Origin: Nitratireductor pacificus pht-3B
GTDB taxonomy: Bacteria > Pseudomonadota > Alphaproteobacteria > Rhizobiales > Rhizobiaceae
Direction: 5' to 3'
Assembly (NCBI RefSeq): GCF_000300335.1
Contig: NZ_AMRM01000031.1
Coordinates: 1 to 41,421, forward strand
DNA length: 41,421 nucleotides
Part shown: positions 30,246 through 38,889 of the stretch, in pieces
Numbering within the stretch: the stretch's first letter is position 1
Layout: each line of letters starts with the position of its first letter
The notes under the pieces: generated by a model
Told to the model about the DNA's origin: nothing
The model's database searches: none
Seen by the model: the letters and a program-made list of their open reading frames with translations, nothing else
Position numbers and translations under genes: made by a program

Positions 30246-30755
30246 ATGGACGCCGCAACCCTGCGCGCCATCCAGGCGCCGATCAAGGACCGCTACAGAG
30301 GCGAGCCGCAGGCGGCCCGCATCACGCTCACGGCGCGCGGAACGCTGGACGACCAGAATGTCGCCTGCAGGGTGGAGACGGGGCGGGCTCTGGCCGTCGC
30401 CGGCCTGCACCCCGCCACCGGCGGCAGCGGCCTTGAACTGTGTTCGGGCGACATGCTGCTGGAGGCGCTCGTCGCCTGCGCCGGCGTGACGCTGAAGGCG
30501 GTCGCCACGGCGCTGGAGATACCGCTGCGTTCCGGCGCGGTTTCCGCCGAGGGCGATCTGGACTTTCGCGGCACGCTGGGCGTCGACAAGACGGCGCCCG
30601 TCGGCTTCGCGGAGATCCGGCTGACCTTCGAGATCGACACCGACGCGCCGCAGGAACAGCTCGACCAGCTCCTGAAGCTGACCGAGCGCTATTGCGTGGT
30701 CTACCAGACGATCCGTTCGGGTCCGGACGTCCGCGTCTCGATGCATCGCGCCTGA
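30246..30755 (+). CDS. OsmC/Ohr family protein
   Basis: A 169-residue cytosolic protein of the OsmC-like fold. The two redox cysteines lie in 'EALVACAGVTLKAVA' and 'LTERYCVVYQTI', the family's peroxidatic and resolving positions. The first part 'RYRGEPQAARITLTARGTLDDQNVACRVETG' is longer than in Ohr, resembling the YhfA/OsmC subgroup. Such proteins reduce organic hydroperoxides. The ATG has GGGGAGG a few bases upstream. It is convergent with modC with a gap of only 4 bases. Confidence 0.88.
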   Translation: MDAATLRAIQAPIKDRYRGEPQAARITLTARGTLDDQNVACRVETGRALAVAGLHPATGGSGLELCSGDMLLEALVACAGVTLKAVATALEIPLRSGAVSAEGDLDFRGTLGVDKTAPVGFAEIRLTFEIDTDAPQEQLDQLLKLTERYCVVYQTIRSGPDVRVSMHRA

Positions 30756-30759
30756 CGCG

Positions 30760-31860
30760 TCAGCCGCCTGTCGTCTGCCGCTCGATGCGGGCCATCTCGA
30801 CGGAGACGGCCTTGAGCAGGGCATAGGCCTCGCGGCCCGGCGCCAGGTCCAGCATATCCGCCGACTTGGCGGTGATACGGGCGATCAGGCGCTGTTCGCC
30901 GAGATGCAGCGTCACCATGGCGAAGGCGCCGTCGCGATGAAGCGCGCCGACCGTGCAGGGAAGCTGGTTGCGGATCGACAGCCCGTCATGCGGGGCGCTG
31001 GCGATGGCCACATCCGCGGCGCGCACCCGCAGGCGCACCACCATTCCCTCCGCAAACCCGTTGCCGGTGAGTTCGAGCCGTCCCGTCTCCAGGGAAACGA
31101 CCGCCGTGTGATAGGCGGGATCGATCCCTGTCACGCGGCCCTCGATCAGCGTCGCGGCCTCGCTGGCGTCGCTGCCGGCGGCGAGGCTGAAACGGGCGAG
31201 CATCGCCGCTGCCGGGCCGACGCCGGCGACGCGCCCCTTGTCGACCAGCACGACGGTATCGGCCAGCTGCGCCACTTCCGCCGTCTCGTGGCTGACATAG
31301 AGGATCGGTATGCCGGCTTCGGTGCGGATCGCCTCGAGATAGGGCAGGATCTCGCCGCGCCGCGCCTTGTCGAGCGAGGACAGCGGCTCGTCCATCAGAA
31401 GCAGAGCGGGATCGGCCAGAAGCGCGCGGCCGATGGCGACGCGCTGCCGCTCCCCGCCCGACAGTGTCGCCGGGGCGCTGTCGAGGCGGTCGCCGATGCC
31501 GAGCAGCGCCACCACCTCGTCGAAGGCGCGCGTTCCCCTTCGGCGTCCGGCCCAGCGCGCATAGGTGAGGTTCCGGCGCACCGACAGGTGCGGGAAGAGG
31601 CGGGCTTCCTGGAACACGAAGCCGACACCGCGCCGCTCGGGCGGCAGGTCTATGCCGGCGGCGGAATCGTAGAGCGTGCTGCCGGCGACGACGATGCGGC
31701 CCGATCGGGGTCGCGCCGTGCCGGCGATCATCTTCAGAAGGGTCGACTTGCCGGCGCCCGACGGACCGAACAGGGCTGTCACGCCCGGCCCGGCGCTGAA
31801 GGCCGTCTCGATCTCGAAGGAGCCCGCCCGGCCCCTGATGTCGACTTCGAGCGCGCTCAT
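30760..31860 (-). CDS. modC: Molybdate ABC transporter ATP-binding protein
   Basis: A 366-residue ABC ATPase. Walker A is 'GPSGAGKST' (32-40), the Q-loop is 'GFVFQEARLFPHLSV', the signature is 'LSGGERQRVAIGRALL', Walker B is 'LLLMDEPLSSLD' and the H-loop is 'VSHE'. A C-terminal molybdate-binding TOBE (MopI-like) domain covers about 290-350 ('NQLPCTVGALHRDGAFAMVTLHLGEQRLIARITAKSA'), typical for ModC. The ATG overlaps the modB stop in an ATGA, giving coupled translation. It energises molybdate uptake with ModB and ModA. The family usually orders modABC, as here. Confidence 0.95.
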   Translation of the reverse strand: MSALEVDIRGRAGSFEIETAFSAGPGVTALFGPSGAGKSTLLKMIAGTARPRSGRIVVAGSTLYDSAAGIDLPPERRGVGFVFQEARLFPHLSVRRNLTYARWAGRRRGTRAFDEVVALLGIGDRLDSAPATLSGGERQRVAIGRALLADPALLLMDEPLSSLDKARRGEILPYLEAIRTEAGIPILYVSHETAEVAQLADTVVLVDKGRVAGVGPAAAMLARFSLAAGSDASEAATLIEGRVTGIDPAYHTAVVSLETGRLELTGNGFAEGMVVRLRVRAADVAIASAPHDGLSIRNQLPCTVGALHRDGAFAMVTLHLGEQRLIARITAKSADMLDLAPGREAYALLKAVSVEMARIERQTTGG

Positions 31861-32540
31861 CGGGTTTCCTCGCGGGTCAGCCTGCGGGCGAGGATTTCCG
31901 ATGCGACGATCGCGGCGAGGGCAATCGCGATGGCGATCAGGATCAGCCGCAGCGCGGCGGCGTCGCCCGACGGCGTCTGGAGCAGGGCGTAGATCGCCAG
32001 CGACAGCGTCTGCGTCTCGCCGGGAATGTTGGAGACGAAGGTGATCGTCGCCCCGAACTCGCCCAGCGCCTTGGCGAAGCCGAGCACCGCGCCGGCGATG
32101 ACGCCGGGCAGGGCGAGCGGCAGGGTGACGGTTAGGAACACTGTCAGGCGCGAGGCGCCCAGCGTGCGCGCGGCCTCCGCATAGCCCTGGTCGATGGCCT
32201 CCAGCGACAGCCGGATCGGGCGGACAAGCAGGGGAAAGGCCATCACGGCGGCGGCGAGCGCGGCACCCGTCCAGCGAAACGCGAACTGGAGGCCGAACAC
32301 CTGCTCGAAGAAGCGGCCGAGCGGCCCTTTGGCGCCGAACAGGACGAGCAGGCCGTATCCGGTGACGACCGGGGGAAGAACCAGCGGCAGCGTGACAAGG
32401 GCCTGGAGAAGGCCCTTGCCGGGAAAGCGCTTGCGCGCCAGCAGCCAGGCGACGGCGAAGGCCGGAACCAGCGCGGCCAGGATGGCGACCAGCGCCACCC
32501 TTGCCGACAGGAGAATGATCGAAAGTTCGGCCTCGCCCAT
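31857..32540 (-). CDS. modB: Molybdate ABC transporter permease
   Basis: A 227-residue inner-membrane protein with five predicted helices. The EAA motif for ModC contact is 'YAEAARTLGASRLTVFLTVTLPLALPGVIAGAVLGFAKALGEFGATI', and 'LPLVLPPVVTGYGLL' is a family hallmark. It forms the membrane pore for molybdate. It begins 10 bases after modA. Confidence 0.95.
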   Translation of the reverse strand: MGEAELSIILLSARVALVAILAALVPAFAVAWLLARKRFPGKGLLQALVTLPLVLPPVVTGYGLLVLFGAKGPLGRFFEQVFGLQFAFRWTGAALAAAVMAFPLLVRPIRLSLEAIDQGYAEAARTLGASRLTVFLTVTLPLALPGVIAGAVLGFAKALGEFGATITFVSNIPGETQTLSLAIYALLQTPSGDAAALRLILIAIAIALAAIVASEILARRLTREETR

Positions 32541-32549
32541 GATCGACGT

Positions 32550-33290
32550 CTATTCGGCGGCCGGGGAGAAGCCCAGCTCGGCGAAGATCGCCTGGCCTGC
32601 CTCGCTGGTCAGGAAGTCGAGAAAGGCTTCCGCCTCGGGCGACGCATCCTTCATGGCCGCCGCGGGATAGATGACGGGCGCGTGGCTGCCGGAGGGAAAG
32701 GTGTAGGCCCGCGCGAGGCCGCCCGCCGCCTTCTGGTCGGAGCCGTAGACGATCGCCGCCTTGACCTCGCCGCGATTGGCGAGTTCCAGCGCTACGCGGA
32801 CATTCTCGCCGAACACGGCGTTCTTCTCCAGCTTCGACCACAGGCCGAGGCTCTCCAGCGCGGTCTTTGCATATTTGCCGGCCGGCACATGGCTCGGGTC
32901 GCCCATGGCGAAGCGGGTGTCGAGCAGCAATTCCGGATCGCTCACCGGCTCGGTACCTTCGGCGGCGGCAATGACCAGGCTGTTGCCGGCGATGACGCGC
33001 TCGCTGCCGGATCGGACGAGATCGCGTTCGGAGAGATAGTCCATCCAGTCCTTGTTGGCCGAGATGAACAGGTCGGCGGGTGCGCCGGCCTCGATTTGGC
33101 GGGCGAGCACGGAGCTCGAGGCGAAGGAGACGACCACGTCTCCGCCACCGGCGGCGCCGTAGGTGACGACGGCGCGGTCCATCGCATCCTTCATGCTGGC
33201 GGCGGCGAACAGGGTCAGCCGGTCGGCGGCGGAGGCGAGGGTTGAAAGAGCGGCAAGGAAGGCGAAAGTCGCAAGAGCGCGTTTGAACAT
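32550..33290 (-). CDS. modA: Molybdate-binding periplasmic protein
   Basis: A 246-residue substrate-binding protein. The signal peptide is 'ALATFAFLAALSTLASA'. 'LTLFAAASMKDAMD' begins the mature domain, with Ser residues of the oxyanion-binding site in 'AAASMKD' and 'SFASSSVLARQIEAGAPADLFISANKDWMDYL'. 'GDPSHVPAGKYAKTALESLGLW' and 'VYGSDQKAA' complete the pocket. It captures molybdate or tungstate for ModBC. The ATG at 33290 has a weak GTGGTGG purine-rich site. No clean Mo-box was found upstream, so its repressor cannot be named. Confidence 0.94.
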   Translation of the reverse strand: MFKRALATFAFLAALSTLASAADRLTLFAAASMKDAMDRAVVTYGAAGGGDVVVSFASSSVLARQIEAGAPADLFISANKDWMDYLSERDLVRSGSERVIAGNSLVIAAAEGTEPVSDPELLLDTRFAMGDPSHVPAGKYAKTALESLGLWSKLEKNAVFGENVRVALELANRGEVKAAIVYGSDQKAAGGLARAYTFPSGSHAPVIYPAAAMKDASPEAEAFLDFLTSEAGQAIFAELGFSPAAE

Positions 33291-33626
33291 GTAACCACCA
33301 CAGGTTTGACGCGCGGCACGCGGCCGCGCTCGGGTCAACAGAGATGCATGGTGGTCAGGCAAGGGCATCCGCGCCCCGAATGCCGCCCGAACCTTGGGCC
33401 AGAGGCGGCCATCACGCGCCGCCCGGACGCGATATTAGGAGGGGTATGACAGCGGGGTCAAGGGAGGTTTGGGGATGCGGCTGGATCTGGACGGGCAGGG
33501 GCATTTCGGGAATGCCTGCGCTGGCCCCTCATCTTCACTTTTTCCCCGCCTGCGCGGAGAAGGTCCCGGCAGGGGGATGAGGGGCGGGCGGCAAGGGTGT
33601 TCGCCCGCAAGTGTGCTGGGGTCGGG
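33291..33626. other. 336-bp gap between modA and the TerB gene with repeat-like palindrome
   Basis: No gene is supported. It holds the leader of modA, a small hairpin GGCATT-TCGGG-AATGCC (33500-33516), and the REP-like inverted repeat at 33524-33585. Only a weak, partial match to a molybdate-regulator half-site occurs near 33430-33455. Confidence 0.5.
33524..33585. repeat. REP-like inverted repeat of rhizobial type
   Basis: Outer arms GCCCCTCATC (33524-33533) and GATGAGGGGC (33576-33585) are perfect; inner arms TTCCCCGC / GCGGAGAA form a second stem with one mismatch. The wording 'CCCCTCATC...CCCCGC...GGAGAAGG...GATGAGGGG' resembles a very common intergenic repeat of rhizobia. It lies in a gene-free stretch and shares no sequence with the mosaic copies A-F. 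Confidence 0.6.
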
Positions 33627-34322
33627 TCAGGCGGTCGCTTCGGAGACTGTGGCCTCAATGTGGTCGATCAGCGCGTCCGGCAGGCGCAGGCGGCCCGCCA
33701 GCATGTCGAGATAGCCGCGTTCGGCGCGCGTCTTCGGCTCGATGGTCAGGCGCGAGGCTGTGTAGAGCTCGATCTTCTGGGCGTCCGTCTGGGCGGCGGC
33801 GACGAGGGCATCGAGATCGACCGGCGCCTCCAGTTCCTGCATGAGGAAGGCTTCGGCTTCTTCGCCGACGCCGGCGAGCTTCAGCTTGTCGGCGATCTTG
33901 CCGCGCTCGGCATCGTCGATATGGCCGTCGGCGCGGGCGGCGGCGATCATGGCGCGCACCAAGGCAAGAGCGAATTCGCCCTCGCCCTGCGGGGCCTGCG
34001 CGGGATGGAAGCTGGTGTCCTCCGGCGGCGGCAGGAGTTCGCCTTCCCTGGCCCCCTGCTGAGGTTCCTTGCCTGCCTGGTAGTTCTGGTAGGCTTTGTA
34101 GGCAATGCCGGCGACGGCGGCGAGGCCGCCGATCTTGAGCGCGCTGCCGGTGATCGAGCGGCCGGTGCTGGTGCCCAGCAGGACGGCGGCGATGGCGCCG
34201 GTGGCGAGCGGATTGTCCTTGGCAAGCTGCACGGCCTGGCCGGCCTTGTCGCGCACGGTGCCCTGAGTGCCGGGGACCTGCGAACCCAAAAGGTCGTTCA
34301 ACAGCTTCTTCGGGTCGATCAT
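33627..34322 (-). CDS. TerB/DUF533 family inner-membrane-associated protein
   Basis: A 231-residue protein of the YebE/DUF533 family. Residues 1-35 are soluble ('MIDPKKLLNDLLGSQ'), a hydrophobic stretch follows (about 43-78, 'ATGAIAAVLLGTSTGRSIT...IGGLAAVAGIAYKAYQNY'), then a linker and a TerB-like acidic helical domain (about 110-231) with 'AMIAAARADGHIDDAERGKIADKL'. The DxHxDxxE pattern fits metal binding of the TerB fold. Function is unknown in general. GAGGAG lies 6 bases before the ATG at 34322. Confidence 0.85.
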   Translation of the reverse strand: MIDPKKLLNDLLGSQVPGTQGTVRDKAGQAVQLAKDNPLATGAIAAVLLGTSTGRSITGSALKIGGLAAVAGIAYKAYQNYQAGKEPQQGAREGELLPPPEDTSFHPAQAPQGEGEFALALVRAMIAAARADGHIDDAERGKIADKLKLAGVGEEAEAFLMQELEAPVDLDALVAAAQTDAQKIELYTASRLTIEPKTRAERGYLDMLAGRLRLPDALIDHIEATVSEATA

Positions 34323-34423
34323 CCGCGTCTCCTCGTTTTCGCGCTCTTTGATTGGCGGAAAGGTAGGAACGCATTCATGGCATTGCAATGACACCCCGCG
34401 CGCCGGCGCAGAAATTCGGACAC

Positions 34424-35194
34424 TCAACCGAACGGTTCGGCAGGGGCCTTGCCGCCCGAAAGACCGGTCATGACGGCGGGGCGCGTGCCTTTCCTGTGGT
34501 CCGCCGTCTCGAACTGCAGCGCCTTGATCACGCCGTCCCGGGGAAAACGCCGGAGAACGTCGGCAAGACTTGCGGGCGCGATGCGCCTGCGGCCCGCACC
34601 GAACAGGTCGCAGACCGCACCGCGCGACACGAGATGCGCCTCCGCCCCATGAGCGCGGGCGGAAACCCAGCCGTTGAGATGAAGCGCGATGGCGTCGCCA
34701 ACCTTCTGCGCAACCGGCCCGGCATGCCCCCTGGCATGAAGATGGTCGCGGACCCTTTCACCGCCACTGAGCGCGAAACAGCGCGAACACAGATGCGGTT
34801 CGTGACGGTCGGTCAGGCCGATGTCGTGCAGGATGGCGGCGGCGAAGAAAAGCGATGGATCGTAGGTCAGTCGCTCATGCGAAGCGATGAGCGCGCCGAA
34901 AAGATAGGTGCGCCAACTGTGAAACAGCAGGGCATCGTCATGGGTTTCGCTGGCCAGTTGAAGCGCATCCTCGACCAATGCGGTTTTTCCCGGCAGAAGC
35001 GCATCGAGCTCCAGCGGCGCGGGCGAGAGCAGGCCAAACCGGTGGCGGAGGGAGTCCACCGCCTCGCGCACCTGCACGAAGGCAAGGTTGCCAACAAGGC
35101 GGATCTTCTCGCTTCCCCTCAGTTCGCCGGCGGTTCCATGGCCCCATTCGAGTGTGCCCATGGGGGCGTTTCGGTGTCTGTTCCGTTCGGTCAT
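34424..35194 (-). CDS. HD-domain metal-dependent hydrolase
   Basis: A 256-residue protein with an HD domain (about 85-200): 'LLFHSWRTYLFGALIA' gives the first His, 'AAILHDIGLTDRH' the His-Asp pair, and a later 'VGDAIALHLNGW' a further ligand. The 'HSWR.Y.FG..IA' plus 'LHDIGLT' pattern resembles the cyanamide-hydratase-like (Ddi2-type) HD proteins, so a nitrile or cyanamide hydratase or a nucleotide phosphohydrolase are candidates; this is inference. The ATG at 35194 lies 18 bases from the TetR operator, and AAGG is 10 bases upstream. A longer frame would read through the operator and was rejected. It is divergent from the TetR gene. Confidence 0.72.
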   Translation of the reverse strand: MTERNRHRNAPMGTLEWGHGTAGELRGSEKIRLVGNLAFVQVREAVDSLRHRFGLLSPAPLELDALLPGKTALVEDALQLASETHDDALLFHSWRTYLFGALIASHERLTYDPSLFFAAAILHDIGLTDRHEPHLCSRCFALSGGERVRDHLHARGHAGPVAQKVGDAIALHLNGWVSARAHGAEAHLVSRGAVCDLFGAGRRRIAPASLADVLRRFPRDGVIKALQFETADHRKGTRPAVMTGLSGGKAPAEPFG

Positions 35195-35211
35195 CGTGAA
35201 GTGCCTTGATA

Positions 35212-35268
35212 TTTGTACTGTTTCGCATAAAAATGCACGAAGATGATTTTTATGCAAGATGGTACAAA
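35212..35268. promoter_or_regulatory. 57-bp double TetR-type operator between HD gene and tetR
   Basis: Perfectly symmetric layout: TTTGTAC, 6 bp, GCATAAAAAT, 11 bp, ATTTTTATGC, 6 bp, GTACAAA. Each half is itself a near-palindromic 20-bp site (TTTGTAC-N6-GCATAAA), so two dimers could bind back to back. Its right edge touches the ATG of the TetR gene and its left edge lies 18 bp from the ATG of the HD gene; repression of both is the simplest reading. Confidence 0.75.
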
Positions 35269-35853
35269 ATGATTTCACGCCGTGGACGTCCACCGGCCTA
35301 TGACCGCGAAGCGGCGCTGATGGCTATTGCGGAAGCCTTCCGCCTGCGTGGCTATGCGGCGGCCTCGCTGGACGAGATCGCGTCCGCGGCGGGCATGAAC
35401 CGGCCGAGCCTTTTCGCCGCGTTCGGCAACAAGAAGGCCATGTATCTGGCTGCGCTTGAAGACTATCGCCGGCGCATGAGGGAGGCGGTTTCGCCTGTCC
35501 TGGAGAGCGAAGGGGCGCTCGCGGATGTGCTGACGCGCTTCTTCGATGCGGTGATCGGGTTTTATTGCGAGGGGGTGGCGCCGGGCTGTCTCGTTTTGTG
35601 CACGGCGACGGCGGAAGCGCCGGCAGATGACGAAATCGCGGACGCATTGACCGCGACTGTCGATGAGATCGAGGCGCAGTTGTCGGCCCGGATAGGGCGG
35701 GACGAGGCCGCCGGCGACGTGGCGGGACTTGCGCAACTGATGGTGTCGCTTCTGATCGGCATTGCCGTCCAGGCGCGCGCGGGCGCGGACGAGTCGGCGC
35801 TGAAACGTTTTGCGCGCGCCGGTGTGGCTGCGGCATTGCGTCAGCCCTTGTGA
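35269..35853 (+). CDS. TetR/AcrR family transcriptional regulator
   Basis: A 194-residue repressor. The N-terminal HTH (about 1-50) is 'REAALMAIAEAFRLRGYAAASLDEIASAAGMNRPSLFAAFGNKKAMYLAALE', standard for TetR. The C-terminal ligand domain contains 'GCLVLCTATAEAP' and 'QLMVSLLIGIAVQARAGA', as in the TetR_C subgroup close to AcrR-type regulators of alpha/beta-hydrolase genes. The ATG at 35269 is preferred because it begins the usual 'RRGRPPAYDRE' leader; longer frames would translate the operator. It lies upstream of the alpha/beta hydrolase gene, so it probably controls that gene, the HD gene and itself. Confidence 0.9.
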   Translation: MISRRGRPPAYDREAALMAIAEAFRLRGYAAASLDEIASAAGMNRPSLFAAFGNKKAMYLAALEDYRRRMREAVSPVLESEGALADVLTRFFDAVIGFYCEGVAPGCLVLCTATAEAPADDEIADALTATVDEIEAQLSARIGRDEAAGDVAGLAQLMVSLLIGIAVQARAGADESALKRFARAGVAAALRQPL

Positions 35854-35922
35854 TCGGGCTTTGACATTTCGCGCGCCCGGTGGCACTGGCCTCAGCCCGA
35901 TTTTCAGAAGCAAGGTATCCAG

Positions 35923-36780
35923 GTGACCGACGTCGTTTCCCACACCCTGACCCTTTCCGATGGTCGCCGCCTCGGCTGGCATGAATGGGGCGCACGCGCT
36001 GGCCGTGTCGTGATCTTCTGCTCCGGTGCCGGCATGGCGGGCGCGATCCCGTTTGGCGGCGTGGCGGCAGAACGGCTTGGCCTGCGTATGATCGCAGTGG
36101 ACCGGGCGGGGCTCGGTGCATCGGACGCGGACCCGGAAAAGAGCTTTCAGCGCTGGGGCGCGGATGTGGCGGCGCTGCTTGAGCATCTCGGGGAAGACGA
36201 TGCGCTTGCGATGGGCTTTTCGCAGGGCGCGCCGTTTGCGCTGGCGCTGGCGGATGCCGGTGTGGCGAAAGCCGTGGCGCTGGTTTCGGGGCAGGATGAG
36301 TTGTCTGCGCCGGAAGTACTGTCGCAATTGCCTGAACCCGTCGCCAGCATGGTGCAGCTAGCCAAGGATGACCCGGCGCGTCTGGAGGCGGACATTGCCG
36401 CCTCCGCGACCGCTGACTGGTTGTGGCAGATGATCGAGACGATGAGCGGAGCGCAGGATCGTTCGTACTATTCAGGTGAGGCGTTTGCGCCGCTTTATCG
36501 CTCAGCGCTGGCCGACGGGTTTCGGCAGGGCGCGGCGGGTTATGCCCGCGACACACGGCTTGCCATGGCACCCTGGCCGTTCCGCGTCGAGGAAATTTCC
36601 TGCCGGGTGGCGTTGTGGTTCGGCCTTGCTGATACGAGCCCGGTTCATTCGCCGGATTTTGGTGCCACGTTGAATGGCCGGTTCGTCAACAGCACGCTGC
36701 ACCAGCTCGAAGGTGAAGGCAGCGCCATTCTGTGGAGCCATGCGGACGCGATCCTAGCGGATCTTGCCGCGGCAGCTTGA
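35923..36780 (+). CDS. Alpha/beta hydrolase
   Basis: A 285-residue cytosolic alpha/beta hydrolase. The oxyanion region is 'VVIFCSGAGMAG', the strand-beta5 nucleophile elbow is 'AMGFSQGAPFALALA' (about 97-111, G-F-S-Q-G), an acid lies in 'FGLADTSP' and His in 'ILWSHADAI'. It begins with GTG, with AAGG about 10 bases upstream, 69 bases after the TetR gene. Its presence with a TetR regulator and a divergent HD hydrolase suggests an inducible degradation pathway for a small molecule, but the substrate cannot be read. Confidence 0.88.
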   Translation: MTDVVSHTLTLSDGRRLGWHEWGARAGRVVIFCSGAGMAGAIPFGGVAAERLGLRMIAVDRAGLGASDADPEKSFQRWGADVAALLEHLGEDDALAMGFSQGAPFALALADAGVAKAVALVSGQDELSAPEVLSQLPEPVASMVQLAKDDPARLEADIAASATADWLWQMIETMSGAQDRSYYSGEAFAPLYRSALADGFRQGAAGYARDTRLAMAPWPFRVEEISCRVALWFGLADTSPVHSPDFGATLNGRFVNSTLHQLEGEGSAILWSHADAILADLAAAA

Positions 36781-36799
36781 ACCCGGAATATCCGTGTGG

Positions 36800-37744
36800 T
36801 CAGGGCTTCTCCGGCGGCGTGCCGATGGGGAAGCTCTTGCCGCGCTTTTCGGCCAGTTCCACCTGACGCTGGCGCTCGGCGTAGCGGGCGCGGTCCGCCT
36901 CGCTGCGCGCATAGGCGCAATACGGGCAGGAAACGCCTTCCTGAAAGAGCGGGGAGGCGCGTTCCTGCGGCATCAGGGGATGGCGGCAGGCGCGGCAGAG
37001 GCTCGCCTCGCCCTCTTCCAGGCCGTGGCGGACCGAGACGCGCTCGTCGAAGACGAAGCACTCGCCTTCCCACAGGCTGTCCCCGGCCGGAACCTCTTCC
37101 AGATATTTCAGGATGCCGCCCTTCAGGTGATAGACGTCGTCTATGCCCTTCAGCTTCATGAAGGCCGTCGCCTTCTCGCAGCGGATGCCGCCGGTGCAGA
37201 ACATGGCGACCTTGCGGCCCTTCAGGCGACCGAGATTCTGCTCCGCCCAGGCGGGAAAATCACGGAAGGTTTCCGTTTCCGGATCCTCGGCGCGCGCGAA
37301 GGTGCCGATGGCCGTTTCGTAGGCGTTGCGCGTGTCGATCACCATGGTTTCAGGATCGGCGATCAGGGCGTTCCAGTCGGCCGGGTCGACATAGGTACCC
37401 GCGTGCAGGGCCGGGTCGATCTCCGGCACGCCCATAGTGACGATCTCCTTCTTCAGCCGCACCTTCATGCGGTGGAAGGGCATGGCGGCCGCCGTGCTGT
37501 ATTTGACCTCGAGGCCGGCAAGCGCCGGGATCGCCTCGAGATGGGCGACCAGCTCGGCAGTCGCCCCGGGCGTGCCCGCGACGGTGCCGTTGATGCCCTC
37601 GGCGGCCAGCAGCAGCGTGCCGCGAATGGAGCGCTCCCGGCAGAATGCGGCCAGAGGCTCGCGCAGCGCCGCATGATCGCCGAGCGCGGCGAAGCGGTAG
37701 AGCGCGGCAACGCGGACCGGCTGTTCGGACGGGGAAGAAACCAT
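36800..37744 (-). CDS. trhO: tRNA uridine(34) hydroxylase, rhodanese-domain TrhO
   Basis: A 314-residue protein of the YceA/TrhO family. The N-terminal acylphosphatase-like domain (about 10-95) has '[17 protein letters not shown]'. The rhodanese domain (about 120-220) has the active Cys in '[18 protein letters not shown]'. A C-terminal Cys-rich region follows ('[32 protein letters not shown]'). It makes 5-hydroxyuridine at position 34 of tRNA. TAGGAG lies 6-7 bases before the ATG. It is divergent from the muramidase gene. Confidence 0.95.
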   Translation of the reverse strand: MVSSPSEQPVRVAALYRFAALGDHAALREPLAAFCRERSIRGTLLLAAEGINGTVAGTPGATAELVAHLEAIPALAGLEVKYSTAAAMPFHRMKVRLKKEIVTMGVPEIDPALHAGTYVDPADWNALIADPETMVIDTRNAYETAIGTFARAEDPETETFRDFPAWAEQNLGRLKGRKVAMFCTGGIRCEKATAFMKLKGIDDVYHLKGGILKYLEEVPAGDSLWEGECFVFDERVSVRHGLEEGEASLCRACRHPLMPQERASPLFQEGVSCPYCAYARSEADRARYAERQRQVELAEKRGKSFPIGTPPEKP

Positions 37745-37903
37745 GCGGTTCTCCTAAAGCGCGGGCCGGTCCGTTGCAAGAAAAAGCAGTGCTTCCAGAA
37801 GGTTGCCGGGCGCCTCGCGAAGGCACTTCCGTTTTCCTGGAAAAATCTGTCCCCGCTGTGCCGTTCGGCGCGACAATCGGCGCGACGAAAGCGAGGCGTG
37901 ACG

Positions 37904-38782
37904 ATGTTTGCCAGGGATGCAATCGAGACGATCAACGGGATGGCGCGCCGGCACGCGCTCGATCCCGCCCTGCTTCTGGCGGTGGCGCAGGTGGAAAGCG
38001 GCGGCCGCACCCATGCGGTGATCGACGGGCGCGCCGAACCGCTGATCCGCTTCGAGGGGCACTATTTCGACCGCCGATTATCCGGGGAGAAGCGGGAGAC
38101 AGCCCGCCGCGAAGGGCTGGCCGCGCCGCAAGCGGGCGCGGTTGCCAATCCGCGCGGGCAGGGGGAGCGCTGGGCGATGCTGGCGCGCGCCGCCGCCATC
38201 GACCGCAAGGCGGCATATGAATCGGTTTCGTGGGGCGCGGGCCAGGTGATGGGCGCGCACTGGAGCTGGCTGGGGTTCGCCGATGTCGAGGCGCTGGTCG
38301 CGGAGGCGCGGCGCGGGCTTTCCGGCCAGATGTCGCTGATGCTGCGCTATATCGATAAGGCTGGGCTGCGCGTGGCGCTCGAGCGCCACGACTGGCGCGC
38401 CTTCGCGCGCGGCTATAACGGCCCGGGCTATGCGGGAAACCGCTATGACGCCAAGCTTGCCCGCGCCTATCGCAGCTATGCGGCAGCTCTCTGGGCTGCT
38501 GGCGGGGGTGAGCTCGGGCCGCTCCGTCCCGGCGACCGGGGTGCTCGGGTTGCCGATCTACAGGTGCTCCTGTCGGCGCAGGGCTATCCCGTTGCGGTCG
38601 ATGGCGTGTTCGGCCCTCTGACGCGGCAGGCCGTCATACGCTTCCAGAATGACCGGCTGCTTGCCGCCGATGGCCTTGCGGGAAGGGAGAGCATCGCCGC
38701 GCTGCAGCGCGGCCTGCCTCTCGGCGCGATCGTCCGGCGCCTCTGGCATTCGGGGAAACGCTTCTTCTCCGGACTTTTTTGA
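37904..38782 (+). CDS. N-acetylmuramidase with PG-binding domain (endolysin-like)
   Basis: A 292-residue protein with an N-acetylmuramidase (DUF3380/PF11860-like) domain (about 1-185): 'HALDPALLLAVAQVESGG' contains the likely catalytic Glu, and 'LIRFEGHYFDRRL', 'ESVSWGAGQVMGAHWSWLGF' and 'FARGYNGPGYAGNRYDAKLA' are typical of this endolysin family. A C-terminal peptidoglycan_binding_1 domain (about 205-265) reads 'VADLQVLLSAQGYPVAVDGVFGPLTRQAV'. It has no signal peptide, as in phage endolysins, and no other phage gene is near. GAGG lies 8 bases before the ATG. Confidence 0.9.
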   Translation: MFARDAIETINGMARRHALDPALLLAVAQVESGGRTHAVIDGRAEPLIRFEGHYFDRRLSGEKRETARREGLAAPQAGAVANPRGQGERWAMLARAAAIDRKAAYESVSWGAGQVMGAHWSWLGFADVEALVAEARRGLSGQMSLMLRYIDKAGLRVALERHDWRAFARGYNGPGYAGNRYDAKLARAYRSYAAALWAAGGGELGPLRPGDRGARVADLQVLLSAQGYPVAVDGVFGPLTRQAVIRFQNDRLLAADGLAGRESIAALQRGLPLGAIVRRLWHSGKRFFSGLF

Positions 38783-38889
38783 CGGGCCGGCGCCACGCCG
38801 CCTTGCCTCGTGACCGCGAAAAGTGTTCAAGGGCGGCTGATTGCGTACTAAAACGTTTGAAACGGGCGAGAGCCACCAGGGAGATCACC

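Noticed and set aside
30760..32841. A single 693-codon frame covering modC and part of modB
   Set aside because: The upstream part is the modB gene read in another frame; true modC begins at 31860 in an ATGA overlap.
33428..33456. Possible ModE-type Mo-box upstream of modA
   Set aside because: Only the left half-site resembles CGnTATATA; the right half does not match and the spacing is off.
36764..38782. A 672-codon frame ending with the muramidase
   Set aside because: Its first 380 codons lie antisense to trhO and resemble nothing; the muramidase begins at 37904 with its own ribosome-binding site.
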